In this document: one piece after another, positions 1 through 12,344 of the stretch
Layout: each line of letters opens with the position of its first letter
Position numbering within the stretch: the stretch's first letter is position 1
Assembly (NCBI RefSeq): GCF_029227915.1
Contig: NC_079884.1
Coordinates: 20,274,001-20,338,000, forward strand
Length of the DNA stretch: 64,000 bases
Origin: Hydractinia symbiolongicarpus
Lineage: Eukaryota; Cnidaria; Hydrozoa; Anthoathecata; Hydractiniidae
Direction: 5' to 3'
The notes under the pieces: generated by a model
What the model was told of the DNA's origin: nothing
Database searches by the model: none
What the model saw: only the letters and a program-made list of their open reading frames with translations
Translations under genes and position numbers: made by a program

Positions 1-276
1 TATTTGATGCAAAATCTAGAAGTTGTACAAAATTCATTTTTAAATGCCATACCATCAATTCGGAACTCTTTTCATTGGAACTGGAGGGAGAGAAAAAGAA
101 AAAGATAAACTTCTCCAGTTTATCAATTATCTGTTCTTGAAGGCACAGTTTTAAATTTAAACTTTCATGATGGTAAAGGGCGCATACTCTTTTACAAACC
201 AGAGACTCATCTGGAAAGCTGTCATTCAGAAAAAGGGATCAAAACTTCTTTAATGCCCATCCAAAACATATAGTTA
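1..276. other. Unassigned stretch, possible minus-strand exon
   Basis: No gene can be named. On the minus strand the region stays open in one frame from about position 214 down to the window edge. It starts after an AG acceptor-like site and encodes a Leu/Lys-rich, helix-like stretch. The composition is not obviously repeat-like. It may be an exon of a gene extending off the left edge, or chance. Confidence 0.2.
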
Positions 277-1309
277 GGGATCATCTCAAAATGTTCATAC
301 GAAGTTCGTATAATTCGTATCAAAAACATATCGATTTATTAAATCTTTCGTATCATATTATTTTTAATACAAACTTTATTGTATCATTTAAAATAAAGTT
401 TATATGTAGTTCGTATCATTTCAAAGAAGTGCGTATAAAAATTTGCTTATACAAAGTTCGTTTATTAGCTATAATTGGACTATTATCTATAGTCTTTTTA
501 TTGAAATTTTTTTAACAATTATAAAGTTCGTTTTGTTATACGAACTTCGATTATTTTAATTGGACTTAAGGTTTTTAGGGACTGTCTCCATGGCATCGTC
601 ATCATGGCATTTTAGGGACTGTCTCCATAGCATATAGATCATTTAAAAATCATAAATACAGGATCATAGAAAGCGAAAAGATCACTGTGGAACGTTTAAA
701 ATTCTTAAAATTTTAAAACAGGATCGCAGAAAACCAAATGATCGCTGTGGATTGTTGAAAAATCATAAAAACAGCATCATAGGAGCTAAGAGATCGCCAT
801 AGATTGTGTAAATTGGACCTTTGAATACGCAATTTTGCTAGTCTTTTCAAAGAAATCAGCCTTGTATATTTTACTTCTTTTATTTCTGGTTTCGTATTGA
901 AATAATTATGCGCAATTACGCCAGTATTTTTTAAGTTTTTTTTAAGTTTTCATAGCAATTTTACTTAGTTTAAAGTTTGTATCATTTCTTTTCATATTTC
1001 AAAAAAACTTTGTTTAATTCTTTTGTTTCTGGTTTTATATGGAAATAATTATGTGCAATTACGCCGGTACTTTTGAAGTTTGTTTCAAGATCGTATAGTT
1101 ATTTACTTGATTCAAAATTCGTATCATTTCATTTTGTATAATAAAAAAATTTTGTTTATAAAAAACTAAAAAAGTTTGTATAAGCATCGTTTATATTTTT
1201 TTATTTTTAAACTAAGCACTTTGTATGACATTCGTTTAACGAAACAAAGTACTTTGTAGCGTTCGTATAATTATACGAAAAAAACATACAAACATTTTAA
1301 GACGATCCC
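277..1309. mobile_element. Inverted-repeat DNA element with TTA target duplication
   Basis: The element begins GGGATCATCTCAAAATGTT and ends with the matching inverted repeat (consensus GGGATCRTCTYAAAATGTT). TTA sits directly outside both ends (274-276 and 1310-1312). A 3-bp TWA duplication is typical of PIF/Harbinger elements, so that class is inferred. No transposase ORF is seen. The interior is AT-rich and full of short palindromes built on ACGAAGTTCGTA near both ends. It also holds about 60-bp repeats with a GATCRC motif (about 630-800) and a duplicated block of about 150 bp containing an AATTACGCC motif (about 890-1090). Confidence 0.7.
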
Positions 1310-1312
1310 TTA

Positions 1313-1629
1313 GGGAACTTCAGTTCTGTGCCAGAATGTGCCTCAAGAGAAAATCTACCACTTAATATAGCAAACCACAGCTCTCAATTTACCTGCCCAC
1401 AATACGTCTAAAAACATGATAAGGTATAGTATAGATTTCTAGCCAGCAAAAAAAAAATTTAAGAAACATTTAGCTATATATATATATTTGTAAAAAAGAA
1501 TTGTCTTGGTTACTCAGTTAAAATACACTTATTAATCGAGGATATTGTATTGTAACACATTTTTAGTATACAACATCATATGCATGGAAAGCAATTTGTA
1601 AATTTGGGGAACGGATTGGGATGCCGGTT
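1313..1629. other. No gene seen
   Basis: AT-rich spacer between two inverted-repeat elements. It holds an A9 run, a short TA repeat near 1475 and nothing that reads as an exon. Confidence 0.5.
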
Positions 1630-2232
1630 AAAGGCAGTAAAATGATTAGTCGAATTCGGTTAATTGGATTGTGTATCATGTAAAAATTGTATGCTTTCGG
1701 CATGCTCAGACTTGTCAGTTCGATTTTTAAAAAGTCGGACCGGTTCAACTTTTTTTTATTAATCGAAAGGTTTTTAGCCAATCAAAATGCTTAAAATCTA
1801 TACATCAAATGTGCGTTCAAAAATGTGAGTTGCTATATAAAAATAAACATTAGTAGAGGAACTTTAAAAACATCATGTCGTCAAAAAAGGATAAAACAGA
1901 AATCAAAGAGATTTTTATCAGTGAATGAAGCTTATAACAGAAAAGTAACAAATAACACACTTTCTAACGTTTTTCTTAAATTTTTATTTGTTGTAATAAA
2001 AACTGTAACAGCAGTGAGTTCAACTCTGTCTTCCCTCTCTAAAGACATTTTATCGAAAGGAAATTATCAAAAATCTGTTCTGTTTTATATTAATGTTCAA
2101 TATAATTTTGATAAATCATATTCAATTAATTGGATCTCATCACCTTGTTACATGTTAAGTTTCGATTTTTTTTAATGCTCAATATAATTTCGACAAATCG
2201 AATTAGATTAATGGGATTGTGTATGACCGCCT
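1630..2232. mobile_element. MITE, diverged copy of the 62080-62638 element
   Basis: Most of this stretch matches 62080-62638 in the same orientation. Shared segments include those around GTGTATCATGTAAAAATYGT, CTTTCGGCATKCTCAGACT and AATCGAAAGGTTTTTAGCCA. The right end reads GGATTGTGTATGACCGCCT, matching the terminal repeat of the other copy, while the left end has decayed. The 116-residue open frame at 1825-2175 lies inside the repeat and is disrupted in the other copy, so it is not taken as a gene. Confidence 0.7.
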
Positions 2233-3527
2233 TAAGACAATAATTGAAGTAAGACAGGACAGACAATGCATGCTGCTAGTGATCATAACAAGGTAATCAC
2301 ACCAAAATGCTTGCCCAAGGCAAAGAAGGTAATTACCGAAGAGTATGCACGTTTTGGTTGCCCCTCACAAGATTATGTCCTCATGAATCATAATATTGTA
2401 AATGGTTTCCAAGCATGACTCATCTCTTCATGCATGAATTGTATACATTCTCATTTCCTCTATTCACAAAGTACATTTCACAATTTATTCATTATCTATG
2501 AATTCATTTATCTATCACTAATTTTTAATTTATTAAGCCTCTCACACGCATCTGTCCAAATTTTTTATGGATGGCATGGGAAGCCCGACATCCTCATTAA
2601 TAAACGCACAAGTGGAAATAAGAATGAATGGCTGCTCCCACTGCTGGAAAAAAACCTTCACAACTCTTGTAGCCAAATGGTTGTATAAGGAAACAATGCA
2701 ACTAGAGCAACAGTGCAGTCAAAGTAAGTGGTGTTTGCATGACCATCCATCGTCAATGGGGTGATGCAAGCCAGTCCAGGAGCTAAATCATATGCCTGTT
2801 GTGCTGAGCCAGTACGTGAAAGTTACTGTCAGTGGTTTACAGACGTCACTTGTATCCAGCAAGTGTTGTCCGGTTTAGCATCATATAAAATAAAGTAAAC
2901 ATTATTAGTGTAAAATGGATACGGTGCCACAGATAATAGTGGGAAGGTGGGTGGGACCTTAAAATCTGAGGAGCTTCAGTCTTCAACAACCTCAGTTCTT
3001 TGTAGCTAAAATTAGACTGACTCATGTGTCTTGTATTTATTGGCTTGTTTCATTAAGCGAGGCAACACAAAGCAATGTTGAGATTGGGCAACTGAGACAA
3101 TGCCTAAGCAGATATAATTCAACATATATGGCTACCATGGCCTATTTACTGAATCAGAAGTGCCTTATCCTCAAACCTTATTTGAAGTACAGTACTAGGC
3201 CAGAGCCAGGGTGGTATCTATCATTCTACAGGACAGCTAGAAGGTTTATTGAAGTCACCACAATTAACATGAGCTAGATATTTATTTAGCTCCATATATT
3301 TATTTACTATAAATATTTGCATATATACTAATGAATGTGCATAGAAAAACACTTATAATAAAAAAGATTGTAAATTTTAGTTATCGTAGTAGTAAAATGT
3401 ATCTGGATTATGGTGAGAAATTATATTTACTTATATCCTTAGTCCCAATGCATAAACGGTCTAAAGTCCAATTTAAGATTGTCAGTAAAGAATTTATGCG
3501 GACGCGTTAGAAACTACAACAACAATA
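2233..3527. other. Unassigned spacer
   Basis: No gene is supported. Open frames at 2434-2688 and 3026-3277 show no recognisable domain. At 3254-3274 a 21-nt segment beginning GTCACCACAATTAACATGAG recurs at 23750-23770, followed in both places by TTTAGCTCCA, so part of this spacer is a dispersed repeat. Confidence 0.4.
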
Positions 3528-5456
3528 ATGGCCGCTTATTACAGAATAATTCGGCTATAATCAACCTTCGTATACAATATTTTTCAGTTGGTGTTGACGA
3601 TAAATAACACGGATTAACTAAAGACGAGTTTAAATTTCGTGAAGCAATATATAGTTTCTGTCAAAAGGAGCTAACTCCACATGCGGAGAGAATTGACAAA
3701 GACGATAGGTGGGCAAATCTAAGGTAAGATATGTTGCTACAAACTATTCCTATAGAAATTGGTTACGACGACAAATTTTGATCTAATTTTTCATACCTTT
3801 ACAATTTTCCAGCTTTTCTTTAGGGAGAACTGACATTAGCCTGTAATCTAGTTAGTAGATCCAGGGTTAAATATAACAGCTAGCTACTCATACGGCTATT
3901 TATACGGTACAGATCTTTTTTACTTACATTTCCACTTTTTTAGAAATCGACTGTAGATTAAGTTTTGTCGTGTTCTTTACATCCAGCTGCGCTTTTTATT
4001 ATTTTATTAGTAACGCAGAGTAGCGCGTTCTCATTTTAAGAGCATTTAATTATCAGTCCCCCTTGTTGCTTATGTCGTTTCATATACTTCTTATGCTCAC
4101 AGAATGATCCCATCAATGTGTCGATGTGTCAATACGTTTCCGTCTTCAAATCTGCTTTTGTATTTTACTATTTCAACCTGATATATTTTATGTTGTACTG
4201 ATAACACTTTTTCGCGTGGCCTGGTGTTTCTGATTTGTCTGTAATCTTATTGTAAATGCAATAACAAACTTTTCTCACTTAAGAACAATAGATAGATAGC
4301 TATCTAGGGTTAATCTTTAAATTCATGATCATTTGCTAGCTTTTTTATTTTATTGCAAAGCCTTTCAAATATTTTGTTTTACCAATTTTGGCATGTTTAT
4401 CTAATTTTGGCAGCTTTCCTTTTTAGAAACTTCTGGTTAAAGCTTGGTGAAATAGGTTTGTTTGGTATCAATGTACCAAAAAAATATGGTGGCCTTGGTG
4501 TGAGGTATTTTGATCATCTTTTAGCGTTTGAAGAAATGTCTCGCTCTTCTGCAGCTATTGCTATGAGTTATGGTTCCCATTCAAACCTGTGTGTAAATCA
4601 ATTGACTTTAAACGCTTCAGAGAGTCAAAAAGAAAAATATTACCCGAAGTTATTATCTGGTGAGCATATAGGTGCATTAGCGATGAGCGAACCGACGGCT
4701 GGTTCAGATGTTGTATCAATGAGATTAAAAGCTGAGAAAAAGGGTGATTGTTTTGTATTAAACGGAAGTAAATTTTGAATAACAAATGGTCCAGACGCTG
4801 ATGTAATAATAGTTTATGCAAAAACTGACTTCAACTGTGCTCCTGAACATGGCATTACAGCATTTATCCTAGAGCGCGACATGGAGGGGTTTAATCAGAT
4901 GCCAAAATTAGACAAACTTGGTATGAGAGGCTCAAATACAGGAGAACTTGTTTTTGAAGACTGTGTTGTGCCTATAGAAAATGTACTTGGAGAAGTAAAC
5001 AAGGGAGTATATGTATTGTTCAGCGGGTTAGATATCGAACGTGTTTTATTAGCTGCCGGGTGTCTTGGCATCATGCAGGCTGCGATTGATGTAGCTCTTC
5101 CATATGTCCACATTAGAAAACAATTTAACAAACCAATTGGTCATTTCCAGTTGATGCAAGGCAAGATCGCTGATATGTATGTGGAACTGTCTGTGTGTCG
5201 CTCCTATACATATTCTGTTGCGAGAGCTCTTGATGCTGGCCACATTATCCCAAAAGCTGCATTATTTTGTGCTGAAAAAGCCACCCAATTAGTCTTACAA
5301 GCGTTACAGTGTTTGGGTGGTAATGGTTATGTGAGTGATTACCACACCGGACGGTTATTACGCGATGCAAAACTAATGGAAATAGGTGGCGGGACTTCGG
5401 AAATCAGAAGGTGGCTGATTGGCCGCAGGTTCAATAAAGAATATGCTGATATCTAA
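3528..5456 (+). pseudogene. IVD: Isovaleryl-CoA dehydrogenase-like gene with disabling changes
   Basis: IVD is the mitochondrial flavoenzyme that oxidises isovaleryl-CoA in leucine breakdown. Two exons are read. The first ends at 3723 (donor GTAAGAT) and carries GLTKDEF and the segment up to WANLR. The second, 4427-5456, follows acceptor TTTTTAG and gives an uninterrupted acyl-CoA dehydrogenase body: [19 protein letters not shown], the [10 protein letters not shown] segment with the catalytic Glu, CLGGNGYV and GGTSEIRR, ending NKEYADI. Three defects appear. The only suitable ATG (3528, MAAYYRIIRL) is out of frame with the body. A TAA stands at 3605-3607 just before GLTKDEF. TGA replaces the Trp codon in [10 protein letters not shown] at 4776-4778. 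The 1-kb second exon has no introns, unlike the other genes here. Pseudogene is favoured; uncorrected assembly errors are the alternative. Homology is secure, functional state is not. Confidence 0.85.
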
Positions 5457-7048
5457 TACCCTTGTTTTCGCGGATAATTAAAAGTTAAATATCGCTTAAA
5501 ATAAAAAAATATATATTTTTGTATAATTTCAGAGTTTTTTTCTCCATCTCCTAGAACAAACTAAGTATGTTTTTCTAAGAATATGTGCAGAGATTTTCAA
5601 TCCTAAGGATAAGAAAACATTGCAATGCCGGTACTGTGTCAGTCAAAAAATGAGTTCATAGCAACCAGCTAAGCGACTTAAGGGTCAAAAAGCTCTCTAC
5701 TCTTAGCAACCCAAGGCGTAAGTCCAAAAATGGGTTGCTTATAAAAAAGTGTACAGTTTCCACGTAAAATATTATACTCGCTCAGAAACTGAGTTTGACC
5801 CCCAAAAGAATTGAACATAGTTTCATTTTCAAAAAGTAAAAAAAGTGCATAAGAGGTAACTTATTTTCGCGAGTTGGGCCATATTTTTCAGAGAAATGTG
5901 TAAAAAGAAACCGAGCTTGATATATAACTTCACTTAGGGAGCTATATTTAGGCCGATATAGATATATTCTATTGTAAACTTAGATAACATTAACAAATTA
6001 AAATTGATACAAGCATAAAACAATGTGTAGAAAATTATGCTAAACATAACAAAAATAATAAAATTCAATCCTTGTCAATATGCCGAAAAAAAAGCATACT
6101 TCTGATCGAGCATCTGCGGAAATCTTCGTGAAGTATCAAAGAAATTGCTGGTATTTGTGAAAAAGGCTATGTGTATTTATACTGTAACAAACGGTTTTTT
6201 GCAAGCATTTTTTACTACCTAATGGAAGAAAATATTTGCAGAATTGTGCAAAACGCGGAATAAAACATTGCCAATGCCTCAATTTTATTAAAATTGTGAA
6301 ATTAAAGATTGGCGAAATATCTTACGGAACAAAAGGAAGGAAGGAAGGAAGGGGAAGGAAGAGTGAAAAAGAGACAGAGAAAAAGCCAGAGGGACAGAGA
6401 GAAATAAAAAAAACAAAGAGAATGTCGTCCAGAAATATTAGAACCTTCCCATAGATCATTATTATAAAAATCACTGAATGTTTTAAAAATAGGGCGAAAT
6501 GCGAAATTAAGGATTGTGAATGCCTGTTTTTTGCTTTAAGAAAGAGTATTTAAAAATTCCAAATATGAGGCATTAACTCCACATTCTATTCTTACGCACT
6601 TATTTTCTTCCGTAAGGTAGGGTAGCACAATAATGTTTGTTTCAAGCCTCGCCCAACCTCATCCCGAAATCTTTTTTCTCCCTTTCTGACAATCTACGAC
6701 ATGAGCTTTATAAAGGAACAGTGAATATTGAAGAAGTTCTGTTTGTTTTGAAAAATTTTGATGTTGACTGGAGATAAGGTTGATAGAAATATATTTATGC
6801 GTAAAAAAAATGCACACAGCTAAATATATATGCTGCACTGTATAAATATTTTTATAAAAAAATTTATAACACAATAAATATGTGTCATTTCCGTCGAGGA
6901 TAGTCTATAAGTACACCAGCAAGTATGTTCACACTAACCGTATGATCACACTTACCTGGCATTACCGTTTTCTTTCTAGATGTTAAGGTCGCCGAAAACT
7001 AGCAAAAATACTTTCTATTTTTTATCAAAATAATACCCTGTAACGTCT
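5457..7048. other. Intergenic, purine-rich low complexity
   Basis: No gene is seen. A (GGAA)n and GA-rich tract lies at about 6331-6420, which explains the Arg/Lys/Glu-rich open frame there. The rest is AT-rich sequence between the 3' ends of two convergent genes. Confidence 0.5.
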
Positions 7049-10000
7049 CTATGTACCTGTAGCTATTTCTAACAAGTGTTTGTTCATCTGATCCACGTTG
7101 GGCATGTCAGCAATCTCCCAAAACTCATCAGCCGTTTTAATTTGTTCACGACATGTTGGGCATGTAGGACTTTCAATGTTCCTGAAAAGGTAAAAAAGTA
7201 GTTGGAGCTTGAAAACTACTAAACAAAATATAACTTTAATAAGTCGAACTGTAAAAGAGTTAGTGAATATTGGAATATCCAACTAGTTCATCATTGATCA
7301 AATATAAATAAATTGGGGAACGTTTGAAGTAGTTATTCTGATTATCTTACTCCTATCCATCTCTGCAAAAATGTTGGCGACACAAAATGTATTGGAATGG
7401 AGTTGCATGGAATTCAATGTTTTATCTTATTTGCAGACGAAACTATAACAACATAAATAAAAAACATATACAACATCTTTCAACTGATTTCAAAATACGC
7501 AAAATAAGCTTATCCCAATTATCTGAATGTTAAAATTTTGGACAAAATTTGTGACAATCGACAGCTCTTTGGTTAAAATTAGTACACAGCATCAACTGGG
7601 TATTAATCCGCAACCAGTGCGGCCGGTTAAGACGCGCTAGTCTTAACTGTCAATGCGTTTGTCTTACAAAAGCATTCACAATAGGACCCAATGAAGCGCT
7701 GATAATTTAAGAGACGGCAGAAAGGACGGGTAAGTTTTTTATCTAATCTAAACTAGATTCTAAGTCTCGAAATAAGTTTAAGGGCGTGTGCCTAACGAAA
7801 TTCTCTTCCGTATTTTGAATAGAACGTCTCAAAATATTGTCAAGAAATTTACTTTTGAACAAAATGAATTGACGTTCTAAGAAAATTAAAAAAAGTATTT
7901 TCTGATGTATAAATATCTTCATTTCCTAAACCCCATAAAAATAATAAATTCATACCACTGACTGATGCATTTCGCACAGTAACTATGTGCGCACGGCAAC
8001 GATACTTCCACTTTACTGTCCATACAAATCAAACACTCGTCTTGTTCGATACTATTGCCAACTTGGTTTACTCTGAAGCAAAATAAAGACAGAATCCAAG
8101 AGAGACAATATAGAAATAAAGATTCTAAAAATTGTAGCTATTTTAAGGTATTGGAATTATTGTCAGGGACTGATATTTTACAGAATATAATTTCGCGAAT
8201 TTTCGAAAGAAATGCGAAAATTTCTGACAATGAAGTAGTACGTTCAGAAAAGAAATTTTTGCGACCAGGTGTTTTAGTAGAAGATACTCTATTTTTTTGT
8301 TCAAATTATATTTCCAAATTTCTTTGCGAAACCAAAACCAAAATGTTTTAAAGTAGTACGGGGGTAGGGGTAAAATAATTTTTGAAGAATCAATAATTGT
8401 GGCTGTTCCATTTCAAAGTCTTAGTTAACTCTAACAAAATTTTTATAGTTAACTCAAATCGCAAAAATATCTCCTATGCAATTTGCTTTCTATTTTAAAT
8501 TCGAGAAATTATTTTTTTACCATTGATTCGCGAAAATTACTATTTTCAGGAACACAATTTGTAAAGATTTATTCCGCGAAATTTCTGGTCACGAAAATTT
8601 TTTTAATTTAGCTGTTGTTACTGTCTTATTGTTTTTTAAAAAAAGCCATATAACTCGGTGATTTAGCCGTTTAATTAAGGTGCCGAAGTTTTACGTAAAA
8701 CCAAATTGCTTCATTAAAAATTTCAGTCGCATTCAATTCCTTTTTAAGACTCTTGCACTCAAGTTACCTAAATGATTTTTTTATCAAATAAAATACACAT
8801 GAAAATAATACTTTAATTGGAAAGAGGTTCAAAATATAATATACCTTTCTAATATCGTAGATACTGAAAGTTGTACAGGAACATTCTACAAAAGTATGAC
8901 GAAAATTAAAAAGATCATACAACTTCCATTCAACATTTCATTTTTACCATGTTGGATGAAATGTTGGACAATTTCAAAACTTACAGATTTTTGAAACAGA
9001 AGAAAAAAATCATGTTGTTTCAAAACAAAATTCTATCCAACATTTTCCGATGCAGAAGCGTGAATTTCCAATTTTGGGCTGGTTTGGCAGGGTATCTATT
9101 ATTTTCCTTTCATTTTTCTGAATTCTAGTCTATCTTCCACTTTTAGCCTTTTAATAATATTATTAAAATAGCCTTTTTTACAGCGGATTTAAATAGATTT
9201 CTAAGCGTAAAATGAAATGTTGTTCAGTGTTCGTTAAATGTTGTTTAACTATCCTTTCTAAAAAAACTTATTTCATCCTCAAAATATTTAAAAATACCGT
9301 ATTTCATGACTATAAGCCCCTCCACCGCGTATATAATCTTTATTACAAAATCAGATAAGCTCAGATCTTATACGCGGAGAAATACGGTATCTATACATTT
9401 GTTACGTTTGAACGAATAGGTTAACTATTACTGACGTCAAAAAGAATTTGTTTTTATTGCTGTTTACACTCTAGCATAACGTCAGAAAAAAATTATTGTT
9501 GCTGTCCAACTGGCATAGACTAAATTATAATTTTTAGAATTCATGTAATTTACCCAGCATTTAAATTGATGAAAAATCAAGCATCATTGAGCGTCGGCAA
9601 AAATCTATTGATTCGACAGCTTTTCTTAATTTATTTTTTTACTACAATGAAAGATATTCATACCAATGGTGATGTAATATCTTCTTCATTTTCAGCCTCG
9701 TCTTCATCATGCCGTGGTGGATGCTGTACAATTTCAAAACCATCATTATTTTGGTCCAAAAGTTCTTTGTAATAAATTTCTCTTAATAGTTCACTTCTCA
9801 GCCTCCAAAACTGGTGAATGTTCATATAACGTGTAATCGTAACACTTTTATCACGAAGGTTCACCTAAATAAAGTTTTTATTATAAAACATATAATTTGC
9901 AACTGAAACAGGTTAACCATTTTAAAAATATTTTTAAGTGTTAACACTTCCCTTTCTAAAGAACTAGAGATAAGGAAATTTGTTTTTTTTTTCAGAAAAA

Positions 10001-12344
10001 TAGTTTTTTAATATTTTTAAAACAGTACAAACATCGTCAAGGTACACGCGATATTAACTCCTAATTTTCTTCACATTTACCAGACATTTTTTCACTAAAA
10101 TTTCTTTCATCTTCCTTATATTTTCAGGTATTTTGGAATGAAAATTCATACTTACTACCGTAAATATACAAATTAACAAACATATTAAAGAAACACAGAC
10201 TATAATAAATTATTCCTTTTCCTTTAACAAAACTTCTGAAGTTTAATCTTTGCTAATATTTTAAAAAATGAAAATAATTTTTATGGACTATTTAATCCTA
10301 AAATTAAAAAAATGCTGATATTTCCAACATTTTCTAGAGATGTGAAAAAGATTTCGAGTATCAATGGCCATTTGTGACTCACATTCCTGATAGAGTGGAC
10401 ACCCTGATTATCTAAATTTATTATACATTTTATATATTCAATTATACATTTTAATCATATACAGCTGGAGGCAACCTTGTAAAGAGAAGATGCAATAAAA
10501 AGAGCAAAATAACACATTATACAGAAAGTAGAATAACACACAATATCTACATGCTTCCAATTAAGTCAAGATGGATGACAAATCTATATATACTGCTCGG
10601 TTTAATGCTACTTGAAAACCAGCATGTTAGTGTATACATACCTTGAAACACACAATTTTAACTAAAGCTTTCCAAAACACACCCTCATCTTCCATTGATC
10701 GCAGACCAAATAGCACTCTTTCAGTGTTTTTAGAACAGCACGACTTTAACCTAAAAACAATGTGTCAGAATTTTACAAACATGCTGGCACCATTGTTACA
10801 AACATGCTCGCACCATTGTTACAAATATGCTCGCACCATTGTTACAAACATGGAAGCACAATTGTTACAAACATGGACGCAATAGCCAAACAAATGTCTA
10901 AAAAAAAGTGTACTGACGGTTCATTGCTTACGTCATCAAAATTCAAATTACAATTTTTTTTTATTTTTTTTTCGCCTTAGTGGATTTTTCCACGAGCTTT
11001 ATTGATTTATTTCAAAATTTTATTATAGTTTAAACAGAAGTAGATTTTTGTGCTTATTTACGGGTACACGACAGGAAAGCCAAAAAAAAATCAATGCATT
11101 TTTAAATACCGTAAGGGAAGAAATTTTTGCAGGAGTTAATTTCGACAATAGACATAGCCAAAATTTCCGAGTTGCCCAAAATTTCATTATTTCGCAATTT
11201 TAAGGGAAAATAAAAAGCTTAAAAAGAATATAGAATGATTTTTGTATTGTCAAAGAACTAAAGCATCTTACTCAAAATAAAAAAAAATTGATACTTACAT
11301 TGTATTTAAACCAGCTATTGTATCTACAAAAAAACAGAAAGTCTTAAAATAATATAGGAAGGATACTAAACCTTGACTGGATACATTTTTTCTCGCTACG
11401 ACGTATAAAACAGAATTGTAGTGACATCTTTACAACATAGCCATTTTTAAATATCCTTCTAAATATAATAACTACGTAGCTTAAGTAACAATAAGACAGG
11501 GATAGAATTTTCTTTGTAAATAGTTGCATGACAGGGTTGTCACACAAAAATACTGTCCAAATTATATTAAACAAGTATTTAAACCCGTGGAATAATAATC
11601 CACTAATTTTTTTTTTAATTTTTGTGCTTCTTATTACAAAAAGGTTTGTTGATAATTTCATTAAGAAGGCTGAAAAAAACATTTTTAACGAAAAATCCTG
11701 AAGAAATCCACTCAAGAACATTAGACAACAATAATACCAACGTTAATTACCTGTGAATTTACCCGTATAATAATTTATAACAAAGCGCTCGTCACGGTAA
11801 ATTATATTAATATGCAATAAAATTCCTAACTAATGAAATCACTTTCTGTTATTAATATATACAGAACATTTTTATACGGGATGTATCAGACGCTTTTAAA
11901 AAAAATTGCAAGGATTTAATCCACTGTCTGTTACAGACACACACACAGTCTCTGCATTATTATATAGATATCTATGTATGTGTGTATGTATTACTACTAA
12001 ACAAAAGCACCTTTTATTTGTTGTAAAAAAGTTAAACGCTTAAGATAGAAAATGCCATTTAGACATTTTTACTCAATAATTGGAAACAATTTGCCATGAG
12101 AATCTTAAATACGAGGGCAATCTTCATTTATCTTTTCTAGTGACATAAAGCCGTTTCAGTATGTATAAAACAAAAACTTACTTCTAAGTGAGCTGTAATC
12201 AATTAATGCAACATCTTTTACCAAAAAGAACTCTTTCTTCACAACAGTAAGATCCCTTTTAATTTCCACATGTATTTTTTGAAAATGGTTTTTCAAGTGA
12301 TATGGTATCGCATTTTTAATATGCTGACCAATAGATTGCCCCAT
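7049..12344 (-). CDS. RNF141: RING-finger E3 ubiquitin ligase, RNF141-like
   Basis: Exons in transcript order: 12344-12182, 11323-11299, 10750-10642, 9864-9664, 8072-7956, 7181-7049. The start MGQ, the VFWKALVKIVCF block, the TRYMNIHQF block and the C-terminal RING with its tail follow vertebrate RNF141 in order and spacing. The RING reads C-x2-C (CLIC), CAHSYCAKC, then CPTC. The tail FWEIADMPNVDQMNKHLLE corresponds to the RNF141 C-terminus after the RING. MGQ suggests N-myristoylation (inference). Phases join cleanly except between 9664 and 8072 (phase 0 into phase 2). One short exon of length 3n+2 is therefore probably missing from this model. The first intron pair encloses a 25-nt microexon. 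Without the missing exon the product is about 249 residues, against about 230 for the human protein. Confidence 0.85.
8073..9296. other. RNF141 intron, no separate gene
   Basis: AT-rich intron. The plus-strand open frame at 8055-8351 starts antisense to the RING exon and shows no domain. A short missing RNF141 exon should lie somewhere in 8073-9663, but I could not place it. Confidence 0.4.
9297..9387. mobile_element. 91-bp miniature inverted-repeat element
   Basis: CCGTATTT at the left is matched by AAATACGG at the right. An inner pair, CGCGTATA and TTATACGCG, extends the palindrome. TA flanks both ends (9295-9296 and 9388-9389), as in Tc1/mariner-type insertions. It is too short to encode anything and lies in an RNF141 intron. 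Confidence 0.6.
10779..10885. repeat. 23-bp tandem repeat, about 4.5 copies
   Basis: The unit is close to CACCATTGTTACAAACATGC plus TCG, repeated head to tail with a few substitutions. It lies in an RNF141 intron immediately upstream, in transcript sense, of the 10750-10642 exon. Confidence 0.85.
10921..11005 (+). repeat. Fragment of Helitron-like 3' end family
   Basis: This stretch shares TACGTCATCAAAATTC, a T-rich run and CGCCTTAGTGG with the hairpin GTGGA-TTTT-TCCAC, as in the copy ending near 47566. Here the terminal CTAG has been lost (TTTATTGATTTA). Confidence 0.5.

Noticed and set aside
295-330. loxP-like ACTTCGTATA motifs
   Set aside because: The ACGAAGTTCGTATA repeats resemble part of a loxP arm only by chance. 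They are numerous, AT-rich and lack the 8-bp spacer between two arms.
4776-4778. TGA read as Trp (alternative genetic code)
   Set aside because: Other genes in the window use TGG for Trp and ordinary stops, and the same IVD-like gene also has an in-frame TAA and a frame break, so decay or assembly error is simpler.
11344-11721. 125-residue minus-strand ORF in the RNF141 intron
   Set aside because: It is on the gene's own strand but lies between exons with matching phases, has a Phe/Ile/Lys-rich composition typical of AT-rich noncoding DNA and shows no motif.
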